The notes under the pieces: model-generated | Told to the model about the DNA's origin: nothing | Database searches by the model: none | Seen by the model: only the letters and a program-made list of their open reading frames with translations | Assembly: GCA_013112585.1 (NCBI GenBank) | Contig: JABFGH010000024.1 | Coordinates: forward strand, 1 to 64,000 | Direction: 5' to 3' | Length of the DNA stretch: 64,000 nt | Source: Ignavibacteriota bacterium | GTDB taxonomy: Bacteria; Bacteroidota; Ignavibacteria; Ignavibacteriales; Melioribacteraceae | Program-made: the position numbers and the translations under genes | In this document: piece after piece, positions 44,701-51,236 of the stretch | Numbering within the stretch: position 1 is the stretch's first letter | Layout: each line of letters starts with the position of its first letter

Positions 44701-46528
44701 TAACGATGGGAATGATACTCTCTGTGTAATTAAACCGGATTTAAGTAGAGAAAAATTCCCTTACGCTTATCCAGGTGGTCATACAAATCTTTACGATAGT
44801 GTTGCATATGGTGCATTAGCATGGGATGGTGATTATGATGAAATATATGGTTATGTATACGAGAACATACATGATATGAGCGCAAGTAATGGAGTCTCAG
44901 CAGATGGTCCATTTCAGACAATACCGGTCGGAACAGATGTAATTCATTTTGCCGTTAAAAACAATTCCAATATGGAACAGTGGCTGAATAATTATTTGCC
45001 TAATGATGGCCCTCACTTTATAGATCCCGGCTATAGTGGAGAAAATTACACCGTAGTAGTACAGTTAGTAGAAATAGATGGAGTAGGGATAGAAGTAGGA
45101 GATGAGCTGGCAGTCTATGATGAAGGACCCGGGGGATTGGGTATTAATGCAGCATTAGTATTTGACGGCATCTATCCTATTCAAATAACGACACATTTAG
45201 AAACAAGCGTTCCCGGTGGATCAACACTGCCCGGAGCTATTGTGGGTAATGATATTAGTTTTAGAATATGGGATGCATCAACCTCTACAGAATATCAAGG
45301 AGAACCAACCTTCCAAACCGGAGGCACGTTTGGAGAAGGGTTTGCTACTAACGTAACTCTTGTTGATGCAGTACTTGATATTACTGTTCCTGTAGTAATA
45401 CCTCCCAATACAATAAGGATGACATCACTGCCTGTAGAGCCTGATGATTATACAGTAACAGCAGTATTAGGCGGAGTATCCCCTTTCTACATGGAAGGAG
45501 AACATCAAACACTTGGTCATCAACTATACATTCCATCATGGGGACTAACAAGTTTAACGATGGATCTAGTTGATGGATATAAGATATTCGACCCATCAGA
45601 AAAGACAATAAACTATGTGGGGTTACCGGTAGGCGGAGGACAGACAATTAACATTATCGGCAATAGTATAATGATATTAGGTTATCCATACTCAAGCAGT
45701 CACACTGCATTACAAGTATTCGGGGGCTATCCTTCAATTAAGTATGCAGATGACGGACAAGGTAATGTTTACATACCCGATTGGGGATTAACTAATATGA
45801 CAATGTATCCGGGGAGAGGATATAAGATATACTCAGAGGCAGATATAACACCATTTACGTTCCCTGTTATATCCAATAAAACCTTGATAGTTAAGAGGAA
45901 AACAGAAGCAGAATATGAAGGCAGATTAGAATTTAATAAAACCGGTGACATGTATGCAGTAGTAATAGAAGAGATAGATGATAAGTGGGGAACAATAACT
46001 GAAGGAACGGAGATAGGAATATATGAAGGAGATAAATGTGTTGGAGGATTGCTCTATACTTCAGAAGATCAGCCTTTGGTAGCGGTAGCATGGATGGGAG
46101 ATGAAAGGTTAGAAATAGAAGGAGCAAAGAAAGGAGAAGCGATAAGACTGGAAGTTATAGGTATTGATGAAGTATATAAAATAGAAACAGAATTTAGTAG
46201 AGGAGGTACATTTGGATTGGAAGTATTTAGTGCTGCTAAAATAAAAGTAATAAAGAATGTACCAGACAGTTATCAGATAAGTCAGAACTACCCGAATCCA
46301 TTTAATCCTACGACGAGGATCAAGTATGGCTTACCGGAAGCAGGTCATGTAAGCTTACAGATATTTAACATCTTAGGTGAAAAGGTTGCTGATGTAGTAA
46401 ATCAGGTTCAAGATGCAGGATATTATGAGGTAGAGTTTGATGCAGGTAAACTCTCTTCAGGTATTTACATTTACTCTATTTATTCTAATAACTTTTCTGA
46501 TACTAAGAAAATGTTATTGCTGAAATAA
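38789..46528 (+). CDS. Giant T9SS cargo with clan CD protease-like domain, toroid and YCF48/BNR propeller
   Basis: 2579 residues. Signal peptide 1-21; a clan CD (caspase/legumain-like) domain at about 185-480 with H325 in YTFDHGN and C371 in SMQQCHSGG, plus a DLDGDGDCD calcium-type loop near 283. Then come unassigned beta domains to about 930, and a toroid domain at about 934-1296 related to the preceding gene. Ig-like parts follow to about 1555, then YCF48/BNR propeller repeats at about 1559-1850 (GWAVGSKGTILKTTDSGDNW type). After that are an SGENYTVVV domain at about 2076-2175, a beta module and a T9SS tail at about 2489-2579 with QNYPNPFNPTT. It is probably a surface or released protease-like protein. 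The dyad placement is persuasive, but activity is unproven. The last 1.5 kb are nearly identical to the gene at 51237. Confidence 0.88.
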   Translation: MRKVFFLLLSITFIAGTAIAQNGSPNNDPILQKAKELLSQQQGFTVDSIFVEQKIEEVKSKILAEYADKIDEVAIFISQELYRKKSSVNLKDNQSINFDLPFENAIVCLIDLMPTANLGHPFKYIFIEPLSGNRYDYVTKMPLVNTELLKLERINDLTIEEKIIKDNNQEVQKTIDKLLNYDDPEQIDPNKFAVLISGGARRAANFERYYDNIKLMYLTLVKNYSYPEDHIFVFFAGGAIPDGGSYDDTQDTHQDGEEFVEINTARNSASLNEELRSSDLDGDGDCDISNSAFQLHIESLFENELKTLLNNNSNSKSLLIYTFDHGNQENNNEVILNLWNFTEFDDDDFVTMINVAPYVTLQNLNISMQQCHSGGFLDELQSSNITNWSFTSAADYYEVSYGGGSQGVFAYNWPLYSSGEDFNDVDANDDDQLSLEEIYNHARTEDRFWPANDPIGTPPQENNTEHPQFETNPTNNGDNIFLGNFSPYQSEISGTISYYNNLLSQNDFLFNTEIRLYKDVIGIDIEVGNKASMTNEQGEYNIFTNTTDDVFIKIKLENENIRVADDDPIFKDVFKFPSSQISIQPGFNELNFNIEGTNPNFPACNLFSELSKSNSWYWDNLSWQRIGTEGQLPTPIEDQLDIIWIGSNTEATSEGFNASDDYIGVTNANLWNSTYLNYNYSLANIYNVYVYSWPAGFQSDQGLNVLSNESTALINGLAWFLTAAIADDPDAVQFGGGNIETNTWWQGESGTNTNGQIVEGAIASFFWDLYDNVNEAGDNINGKLFEIWNIFVEYQPQNIDEFMAYWSYEDLFSTAQLNHLLLQKNVQILTPSDGEPLIVDFTNLNSLIVAFEVFDESGTFVPGLAQNDITVEIGGESCTNISLQDDGSKYNIEFTPVSKAEIGLYDLQITVTFTPTEAVSSDIVLNGALYTNQVVIEKGLKWLKAQQNVTAEKKMYSIPLGGTSNDNRSGTKNIELLAQGSWKYGSSPNAGITALALQAFLANGYGIDHPVYGATIENAINYLLNNQVASGYHLGAIYNSQQGYETAMAIVALKSAIKIGLPDPLKTNVENSLVNALNYYTQDVDIGWSSVSWRYNRGYTSQSGGDMSVNQWVYLALSEMDYSEKDIWNKIYTYINNNKGSSGDEAWIGYTGSSSRTGGNSLAGIWGLTLAGQNGVSGAAELSQQMFNFIDSYNGVTDVNGLLSPPSLTSYYVVSSAGYYYYVYELAKALALSGKTQFLNENWYSVLFNRIDGQHNLDNNNYYWRTGWTDPSGYSIASGGMGNHGNTALALLSLQVGTVPPDSRFIIRLGSPAIAGIESLPADVLLNVYDGNGNFAGKNASGVWVSNIPNSQWNSTSGTYELEINLTTASSFTAEIANNSSVSNDYVLELEAYQGTNQQPVSSENFPGTVEPDQSVGTTATVNAIGGLNVYAPPPEVLPHMVLNPTAYEIRPIENDSTYSLDFWIKETGGSSELSNVDIFASDLVDPLTNTIDASNFTIVPSHVNSIPAGDSVQVQVTLVVPNSSTVDLSANEDFTGLITVQSTNQTKAVQITGGPEVIPDYDWPATTSGTDLGLFAVDFVNDNLGWAVGSKGTILKTTDSGDNWNSQTSDTTYRYYGVSFVDDNTGWVCGEGGTIIKTVNGGSSWSAQSSGIINDINSIYFLNSNNGFAVGGRYILKTTDGGANWSIYTLTSTYKPKEIYFINSTTGFAAGGISGGNSLILKTTNSGTSWVQKSASLTEEHFLYSIHFSDINNGWAAGTAGALTKTTDGGETWNSVDGITTNSLKAVYFNNTSEGWTVGEGGLILYTSDGGSNWEAQTSPATNYLYSLSFPSLNLGWCVGDLGTILKYSHADAYPDFIDNSIVSIHFDHANGMIDSLRFKDGSNQELLDQSWNITNKRGLGRLGNSDNNNCSVDEFTLYPDSATVIYTNPIYGSKTFKLRWSSSFGFEMDMYFDLTSQQLEGATWEPGGNNDGNDTLCVIKPDLSREKFPYAYPGGHTNLYDSVAYGALAWDGDYDEIYGYVYENIHDMSASNGVSADGPFQTIPVGTDVIHFAVKNNSNMEQWLNNYLPNDGPHFIDPGYSGENYTVVVQLVEIDGVGIEVGDELAVYDEGPGGLGINAALVFDGIYPIQITTHLETSVPGGSTLPGAIVGNDISFRIWDASTSTEYQGEPTFQTGGTFGEGFATNVTLVDAVLDITVPVVIPPNTIRMTSLPVEPDDYTVTAVLGGVSPFYMEGEHQTLGHQLYIPSWGLTSLTMDLVDGYKIFDPSEKTINYVGLPVGGGQTINIIGNSIMILGYPYSSSHTALQVFGGYPSIKYADDGQGNVYIPDWGLTNMTMYPGRGYKIYSEADITPFTFPVISNKTLIVKRKTEAEYEGRLEFNKTGDMYAVVIEEIDDKWGTITEGTEIGIYEGDKCVGGLLYTSEDQPLVAVAWMGDERLEIEGAKKGEAIRLEVIGIDEVYKIETEFSRGGTFGLEVFSAAKIKVIKNVPDSYQISQNYPNPFNPTTRIKYGLPEAGHVSLQIFNILGEKVADVVNQVQDAGYYEVEFDAGKLSSGIYIYSIYSNNFSDTKKMLLLK

Positions 46529-46543
46529 TATCTAATATTTTTT

Positions 46544-46566
46544 AAGGGGTCTTAACTTGACCCCTT
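46544..46566 (+). terminator. Hairpin terminator after the giant gene
   Basis: AAGGGGTC / GACCCCTT stem with a seven-base loop, 15 bp after the stop. The T tract is weak (AGATTTT). The same stem recurs after the gene at 51237, in line with duplication of the whole 3' segment. Confidence 0.65.
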
Positions 46567-46589
46567 AGATTTTAATTAAAGGAGGAGTC

Positions 46590-47675
46590 ATGCAAACGAA
46601 AAGTGTTTTAATATTTTTCTGTTTAATATTTATTTCGAGCTTATCCTATTCTCAAAATGTAGATATCAAATTAGCAGGAGATGATTCAACTAAAGCTTTT
46701 TTCATTATAAGTGATGCTGGAGATACTTTATTTACTATCAGGGGTGATGGTGTTGTAAGTTTTTCAAATTCAAGTTCTGCTGAACCTCTTAGCATAAAAG
46801 AAAATGTGCAAATAAATTCAATCAACTATCTCTTAAATATAGATGGAAAAAACAATATGGATGGATGGGGAGATGGGAGAGATATTAAGTTAGATTCAGG
46901 CGATGACATAATTTTTGAAGGTGCAATAGGTTTTGAGCAAGTAGGAGGTAGCATTACTATTTTTGGTGGCGATTACGAAGAATTTCACTCACCAGGAGGA
47001 ATTGACATTATCGGAGGCAGTCATGATGATGGAATTGGAGGTGGAGAAATCAAAATCTATCCCGGTGATAATGCAGATTTAAATTTATTTGGAGGTGGGT
47101 ATGGAAGTTCTGGTGGAAATTATGGGGGGGATGTAAATATTAAAGCTTCAGCAGGCGGATATGCCGGTGATGTTTATATTGAAAGCGGTATTGGGGATGC
47201 CGGTGAAGATGCCGGTGATATTAATATTACTGGTGGCGAAGGTATAGAAACTAGGGGCGGTGATATTATTTTAACACCCGGTTCCGGTATTGATGGAGGA
47301 ACAAATGGCTCAGTACAAATAAATGGCTCGGGCACATACACCGGGACATGGTCACAAGTTTCGGATGAAAAATGTAAAAAAAATATCAATCCACTAAAAA
47401 GTGCTCTTAAAAAAATAGATCAATTAAGAGGAGTAGAATTCAATTGGAAATCAGATGAATACCCAAATAAAAATTTTGATAGTAAAGTACATGTTGGCTT
47501 AATTGCTCAAGAGGTTGAAAAAATTGCTCCGGACTTAGTAGTCACTAACACAGATGATTTGAAATCAGTCGAGTATTCAAAACTTACAGTATATCTAGTT
47601 GAGGCTATGAAAGAGCAGCAGACAATGATAGAAGAATTGAATAAAAAGATTGAACAGCTTGCAAAGGAAAAGTAA
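46590..47675 (+). CDS. Secreted fibre-like protein with peptidase S74 chaperone tail, paralogue 1
   Basis: 361 residues with a signal peptide (about 1-21, ending SYSQ). A short N-terminal module (VDIKLAGDDSTKAFFII...GDGVVSF) is followed by about 150 residues of Gly-rich GG.I.I/GGDINI-type repeats that look like a beta-helix. The C-terminal 105 residues are a peptidase S74 domain: S258-D-E-K-C-K263-K-N-I, then HVGLIAQEVEKIAPDLV and a coiled-coil end. S74 domains are intramolecular chaperones that trimerise phage tail spikes and then cut themselves off. The Ser-x4-Lys dyad is present here. First of four tandem paralogues; the next ATG lies one base after its stop. Confidence 0.85.
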   Translation: MQTKSVLIFFCLIFISSLSYSQNVDIKLAGDDSTKAFFIISDAGDTLFTIRGDGVVSFSNSSSAEPLSIKENVQINSINYLLNIDGKNNMDGWGDGRDIKLDSGDDIIFEGAIGFEQVGGSITIFGGDYEEFHSPGGIDIIGGSHDDGIGGGEIKIYPGDNADLNLFGGGYGSSGGNYGGDVNIKASAGGYAGDVYIESGIGDAGEDAGDINITGGEGIETRGGDIILTPGSGIDGGTNGSVQINGSGTYTGTWSQVSDEKCKKNINPLKSALKKIDQLRGVEFNWKSDEYPNKNFDSKVHVGLIAQEVEKIAPDLVVTNTDDLKSVEYSKLTVYLVEAMKEQQTMIEELNKKIEQLAKEK

Positions 47676-47676
47676 A

Positions 47677-48696
47677 ATGAAAATTATAATAGTCTTTTTT
47701 AGTGTAATTATTCTCTATCTGCATATTGATATTCATGCACAAGATATTGAAGCTAAATTAAGCACATCTGATTCTACTTTGGCTTTCAATATTATTGATA
47801 ATGACGGTAAAACAATCCTTTCGGCGATGGGAAGTGGAAGTGTAGGAATTGGAACAAGCAATTCTTTTAATTTATTTGAAGTAAAAAGTAATTTATTCCT
47901 TGAAGATCAATATGGAAGAGGCATATTTCTAAATGCAGAAGGTTATTACTCCGGACCTGAAGGTAAAGCAGGAGACATATTTTTGCGCTGTGGAAATACA
48001 CTACTAGCTACTGATTTTGTAGAGGGAGCTAAAATCGATTTGTATGGAGCCTATGGTGAACCATTTGGTGCAGGATTTGGTGGGAATATAGATATAATTG
48101 CGGGGGGCGCTGTTGATATTGGCGGAGATATTAATATTATGGCGGGTCAAGGAGAGGAAGCTGGTGATATAAATATTATATCTGGATATGGCAGATCTAT
48201 GGGCGGAGGCATAGCCGGCACCATACTATTACAAACCGGACCAGATGGCTGGGATCATAATTTAGGAGACATTATCGTAAATAGTAGCGGTGATATTAAT
48301 TTAACTCCCGAATATCAAAGTGAAAGTGGCGGCAAGGTTGTTGTCAATGGCTCCGGTACATACTCCGGCACTTGGTCACAAGTTGCAGATAAAAGATTTG
48401 CAGCTAAGATGAAAGAAATAGAGAATGCTTCAAATAATATAATTCAGTTGAACGGCGTAATACACAGTTGGAATTACTCTAAATACCCGGATAAACAGTT
48501 TCCTAACAAAGAACAGTATGGGTTAATTGCTCAAGATGTAGAGAAAGTTGTTCCATTATTAGTGGAGGTTGATAAAGAAGGAAATAAATCAATAGATTAT
48601 TCTAAAATTACAGTTTTACTAATTGAAGCATTCAAAGAACAGCAGAAAAAAATAGAAGATTTAACAAGTAGAATTAATGAATTAGAATCAAAATAA
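47677..48696 (+). CDS. S74-type secreted protein, paralogue 2, dyad residues lost
   Basis: 339 residues from the ATG at 47677, one base after the previous stop; an in-frame upstream start at 47650 would put the signal peptide nine residues in. Signal peptide about 1-18, N-terminal QDIEAKLSTSDSTLAFNII module, Gly-rich beta-helix part, S74-like tail. In the tail the position of the catalytic Ser reads A237 and that of the Lys reads A242 (ADKRFAAKM), whereas the other three copies keep Ser and Lys. YGLIAQDVEKVVPLLV and the coiled-coil end are kept. So it may still trimerise but should not release its chaperone. Confidence 0.85.
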   Translation: MKIIIVFFSVIILYLHIDIHAQDIEAKLSTSDSTLAFNIIDNDGKTILSAMGSGSVGIGTSNSFNLFEVKSNLFLEDQYGRGIFLNAEGYYSGPEGKAGDIFLRCGNTLLATDFVEGAKIDLYGAYGEPFGAGFGGNIDIIAGGAVDIGGDINIMAGQGEEAGDINIISGYGRSMGGGIAGTILLQTGPDGWDHNLGDIIVNSSGDINLTPEYQSESGGKVVVNGSGTYSGTWSQVADKRFAAKMKEIENASNNIIQLNGVIHSWNYSKYPDKQFPNKEQYGLIAQDVEKVVPLLVEVDKEGNKSIDYSKITVLLIEAFKEQQKKIEDLTSRINELESK

Positions 48697-48720
48697 ATTT
48701 ATCAGAAATCAGAGGTTAAC

Positions 48721-49980
48721 ATGGTAAAGAAAATGCTCGTTGTTATACTATTTTTTGCATTTATCGTTGAAAACAATGCTCAAGATATTGAAGCAAACCT
48801 GGCAACAGATGACTCAACTTCAGGTTTTACAGTAAAAAATAATTCGGGTGATAATCTATTTATTGTTAGAGGTAATGGGAATGTCGGAATTGGTCTTAAA
48901 GACAATACAAATTTGTTTCATGTTATTGGCAAAACACTTTTTTCTGGGGATCCTAAACCGAATAACGGCAATATATTATTACAAACTACTAATTATAAAC
49001 TATCAGGTTCTGAAACTGCGTGGGGCGCTTATATTAGTTTATTCAGCGGCTATAACTATGGTGATTTAACGATAAAGGCAGGCGATGGATATGGAGGGAA
49101 TGTGAATATACTTTCTGGCAAATTTGATTTTCCTTCAGTTTGGGGGTATTGCGGAGATATAAATATTACCGCAGCGGGATCAAAATCTGGAACTGAACTT
49201 GAAGGTGGTTCTGTAAACATTACTGCGGGAGCTGGAAGACCGGCCGGTGATATAAATATAAAAGCCGGTAATGGAACCACAGGAAGTTCACCAAGTTCAG
49301 GAAAAGTAATTATAGCTGGCGGTGATGCAGAAGGTAATTATATGGCAGATGGAGGAAATGTCGAAATATCAGGGGGTAATGGTGCTTATGGTGGCAAGGT
49401 GATTATTACATCTGGCGAGACATTATTTGGCAACAGTACTGGAGGAAGTTTAGAATTGAGCACAGGAGGGGGACAATATAACGGTGGAAAAATTACCCTT
49501 AATACATCAGGTGGTTCAGTTAATGGTGGTAATATCGAATTTAATTTAGGTACTGGTGTTACAGGCGTTGATGGTAAAGTTGTAGTAAACGGTTCCGGTA
49601 CCTATACTGGCACTTGGACACAAACATCAGATAGAAGATTCAAAGAAAATATTGAAGACCTTAACCTAAATGCGTTTGATGTTTTGCAGCTTCGACCAGT
49701 TAGATATGATATGCGTAGAGATGAATTCCCGGACAAAAATCTTGCTGAAGGTGAGCAAATGGGATTGATAGCACAAGAGGTAGAAGAGTTATTCCCGCAG
49801 CTCGTAAGAACAGATGGTGAGGGTTTTAAGTCAATCGATTATACAAAGGTATCAGTATTGTTGCTGGATGTTGTTAAGGATCAAAATGAAAAACTTGAGA
49901 AGCAGAATAAATTACTTAATGAACTTGTTCACCGTATTGATAGGCTTGAAAGTCGTAACGAATTATCTCTGAAAAATTAA
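48721..49980 (+). CDS. S74-type secreted protein, paralogue 3
   Basis: 419 residues, the longest of the four. Signal peptide about 1-20, QDIEANLATDDSTSGFTV module, then about 200 residues of Gly-rich GGNVNI/GGKVIITSG-type repeats forming a probable beta-helix. It ends in a complete S74 tail with S303-D-R-R-F-K308-E-N-I, MGLIAQEVEELFPQLV and a coiled coil. It starts 24 bp after paralogue 2. None of the four has a T9SS sorting tail, so their export and anchoring route is different or unknown. Confidence 0.86.
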   Translation: MVKKMLVVILFFAFIVENNAQDIEANLATDDSTSGFTVKNNSGDNLFIVRGNGNVGIGLKDNTNLFHVIGKTLFSGDPKPNNGNILLQTTNYKLSGSETAWGAYISLFSGYNYGDLTIKAGDGYGGNVNILSGKFDFPSVWGYCGDINITAAGSKSGTELEGGSVNITAGAGRPAGDINIKAGNGTTGSSPSSGKVIIAGGDAEGNYMADGGNVEISGGNGAYGGKVIITSGETLFGNSTGGSLELSTGGGQYNGGKITLNTSGGSVNGGNIEFNLGTGVTGVDGKVVVNGSGTYTGTWTQTSDRRFKENIEDLNLNAFDVLQLRPVRYDMRRDEFPDKNLAEGEQMGLIAQEVEELFPQLVRTDGEGFKSIDYTKVSVLLLDVVKDQNEKLEKQNKLLNELVHRIDRLESRNELSLKN

Positions 49981-50077
49981 CTTCGTTGCAAAGAAGAAAG
50001 CAGCTGCAAAAAAGAGCAGCAGAAAGTACTAGAACAAATAAAAATAAAAATTGAAGAACAAATCAGATGAGGTTGAG

Positions 50078-51193
50078 ATGGTAATAAGACACAATGCAAT
50101 TAGAATTTTTCTAAGTTTAATACTTATTTATGGAACACAGTTATCAATAGATGCACAAGATATTGAAGCTAATTTGGCAAAAGTGGATTCTTCATCTGGA
50201 TTTACAGTTAAAGATAGTTTAGGGAATACTGTGCTAACCGCAAGAGGAAATGGTAATGTTGGAGTTGGGAAAATAAATTCAAATTATTTATTTGAAGTTG
50301 GAAGTTTTCTTGATTTAGATGACCAATTCGGTCGGAGTATAAAGATTGCGACAGAAAGTAATATTAGCAACGGTAATGCTGGCGACTTGATATTGTCTAC
50401 AGGTTCTATTGGTCCCATATATTACGCAGAAGGAGCGTCTATAAATATTTCAGGTGCTTCTGAGTTTGGAATCGCTGGTGGAATTGAATTGGTTTCTGGC
50501 AAAGGTGAAGATCATGGCGGAGATATTCTATTAGAAACTGGAGGAACCACATCGGATGGCTGGAGAACAGGGAATATATCATTAATCACAGCTGATACAG
50601 ACAACAATATTGCTGGTAATGTAGAAATTACATGCGGATATGGGGGAATCGAAGGAGGTAGTATTTCATTAAATGCAGGTAATTCTGATGTAGTTCCTGG
50701 AAATATAACATTATCACCTGGCAACGATTTATCGAGTTCAAATGATGGGATAGTTGAGGTTAACGGTTCCGGCATAGTCAGTGGAGATTGGACTGTATCC
50801 TCAGACAAAAGACTTAAGAAAAATATTAAGAGTCTAGTTTCATCAAGCGATAAGATAATGAAATTAAGACCCGTTATATATGAAATGCGAAAAGACGAGT
50901 ATCCGGAACGAAATCTTCCCAAAGGCAGACAAATAGGTTTAATTGCTCAAGAAGTAGAAGTATTATTTCCTGAAATAGTAAGAACTGATAGTGAAGGTTT
51001 CAAATCAATAAATTATTCAAAATTATCCGTGCTATTAATTGATGTAACCAAAAAACAAAATAAAAAAATTAAAAACTTAGAAAGTGAAATTAATGAAATT
51101 AAAGAGATGATCCAGGCTCAGAACACTTTAATACAAGAAGTATCTGAGAAAATAAATCAAAATGATTCAGTTATTAAAAGTACATCGCTTTGA
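50078..51193 (+). CDS. S74-type secreted protein, paralogue 4
   Basis: 371 residues from the ATG at 50078, preferred because GAGG precedes it; a TTG at 50051 is in frame. Signal peptide about 1-27. QDIEANLAKVDSSSGFTV module, shorter Gly-rich part, S74 tail with S242-D-K-R-L-K247-K-N-I, IGLIAQEVEVLFPEIV and a long coiled coil. About 100 bp of AG-rich DNA before it read like a leftover coiled-coil end (KKKAAAKKS-like composition), perhaps from an unequal recombination among the paralogues. Confidence 0.85.
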   Translation: MVIRHNAIRIFLSLILIYGTQLSIDAQDIEANLAKVDSSSGFTVKDSLGNTVLTARGNGNVGVGKINSNYLFEVGSFLDLDDQFGRSIKIATESNISNGNAGDLILSTGSIGPIYYAEGASINISGASEFGIAGGIELVSGKGEDHGGDILLETGGTTSDGWRTGNISLITADTDNNIAGNVEITCGYGGIEGGSISLNAGNSDVVPGNITLSPGNDLSSSNDGIVEVNGSGIVSGDWTVSSDKRLKKNIKSLVSSSDKIMKLRPVIYEMRKDEYPERNLPKGRQIGLIAQEVEVLFPEIVRTDSEGFKSINYSKLSVLLIDVTKKQNKKIKNLESEINEIKEMIQAQNTLIQEVSEKINQNDSVIKSTSL

Positions 51194-51236
51194 GAATGAC
51201 TTTTAATAAATCTCAAAATTATTTGAGGGACTTAAA

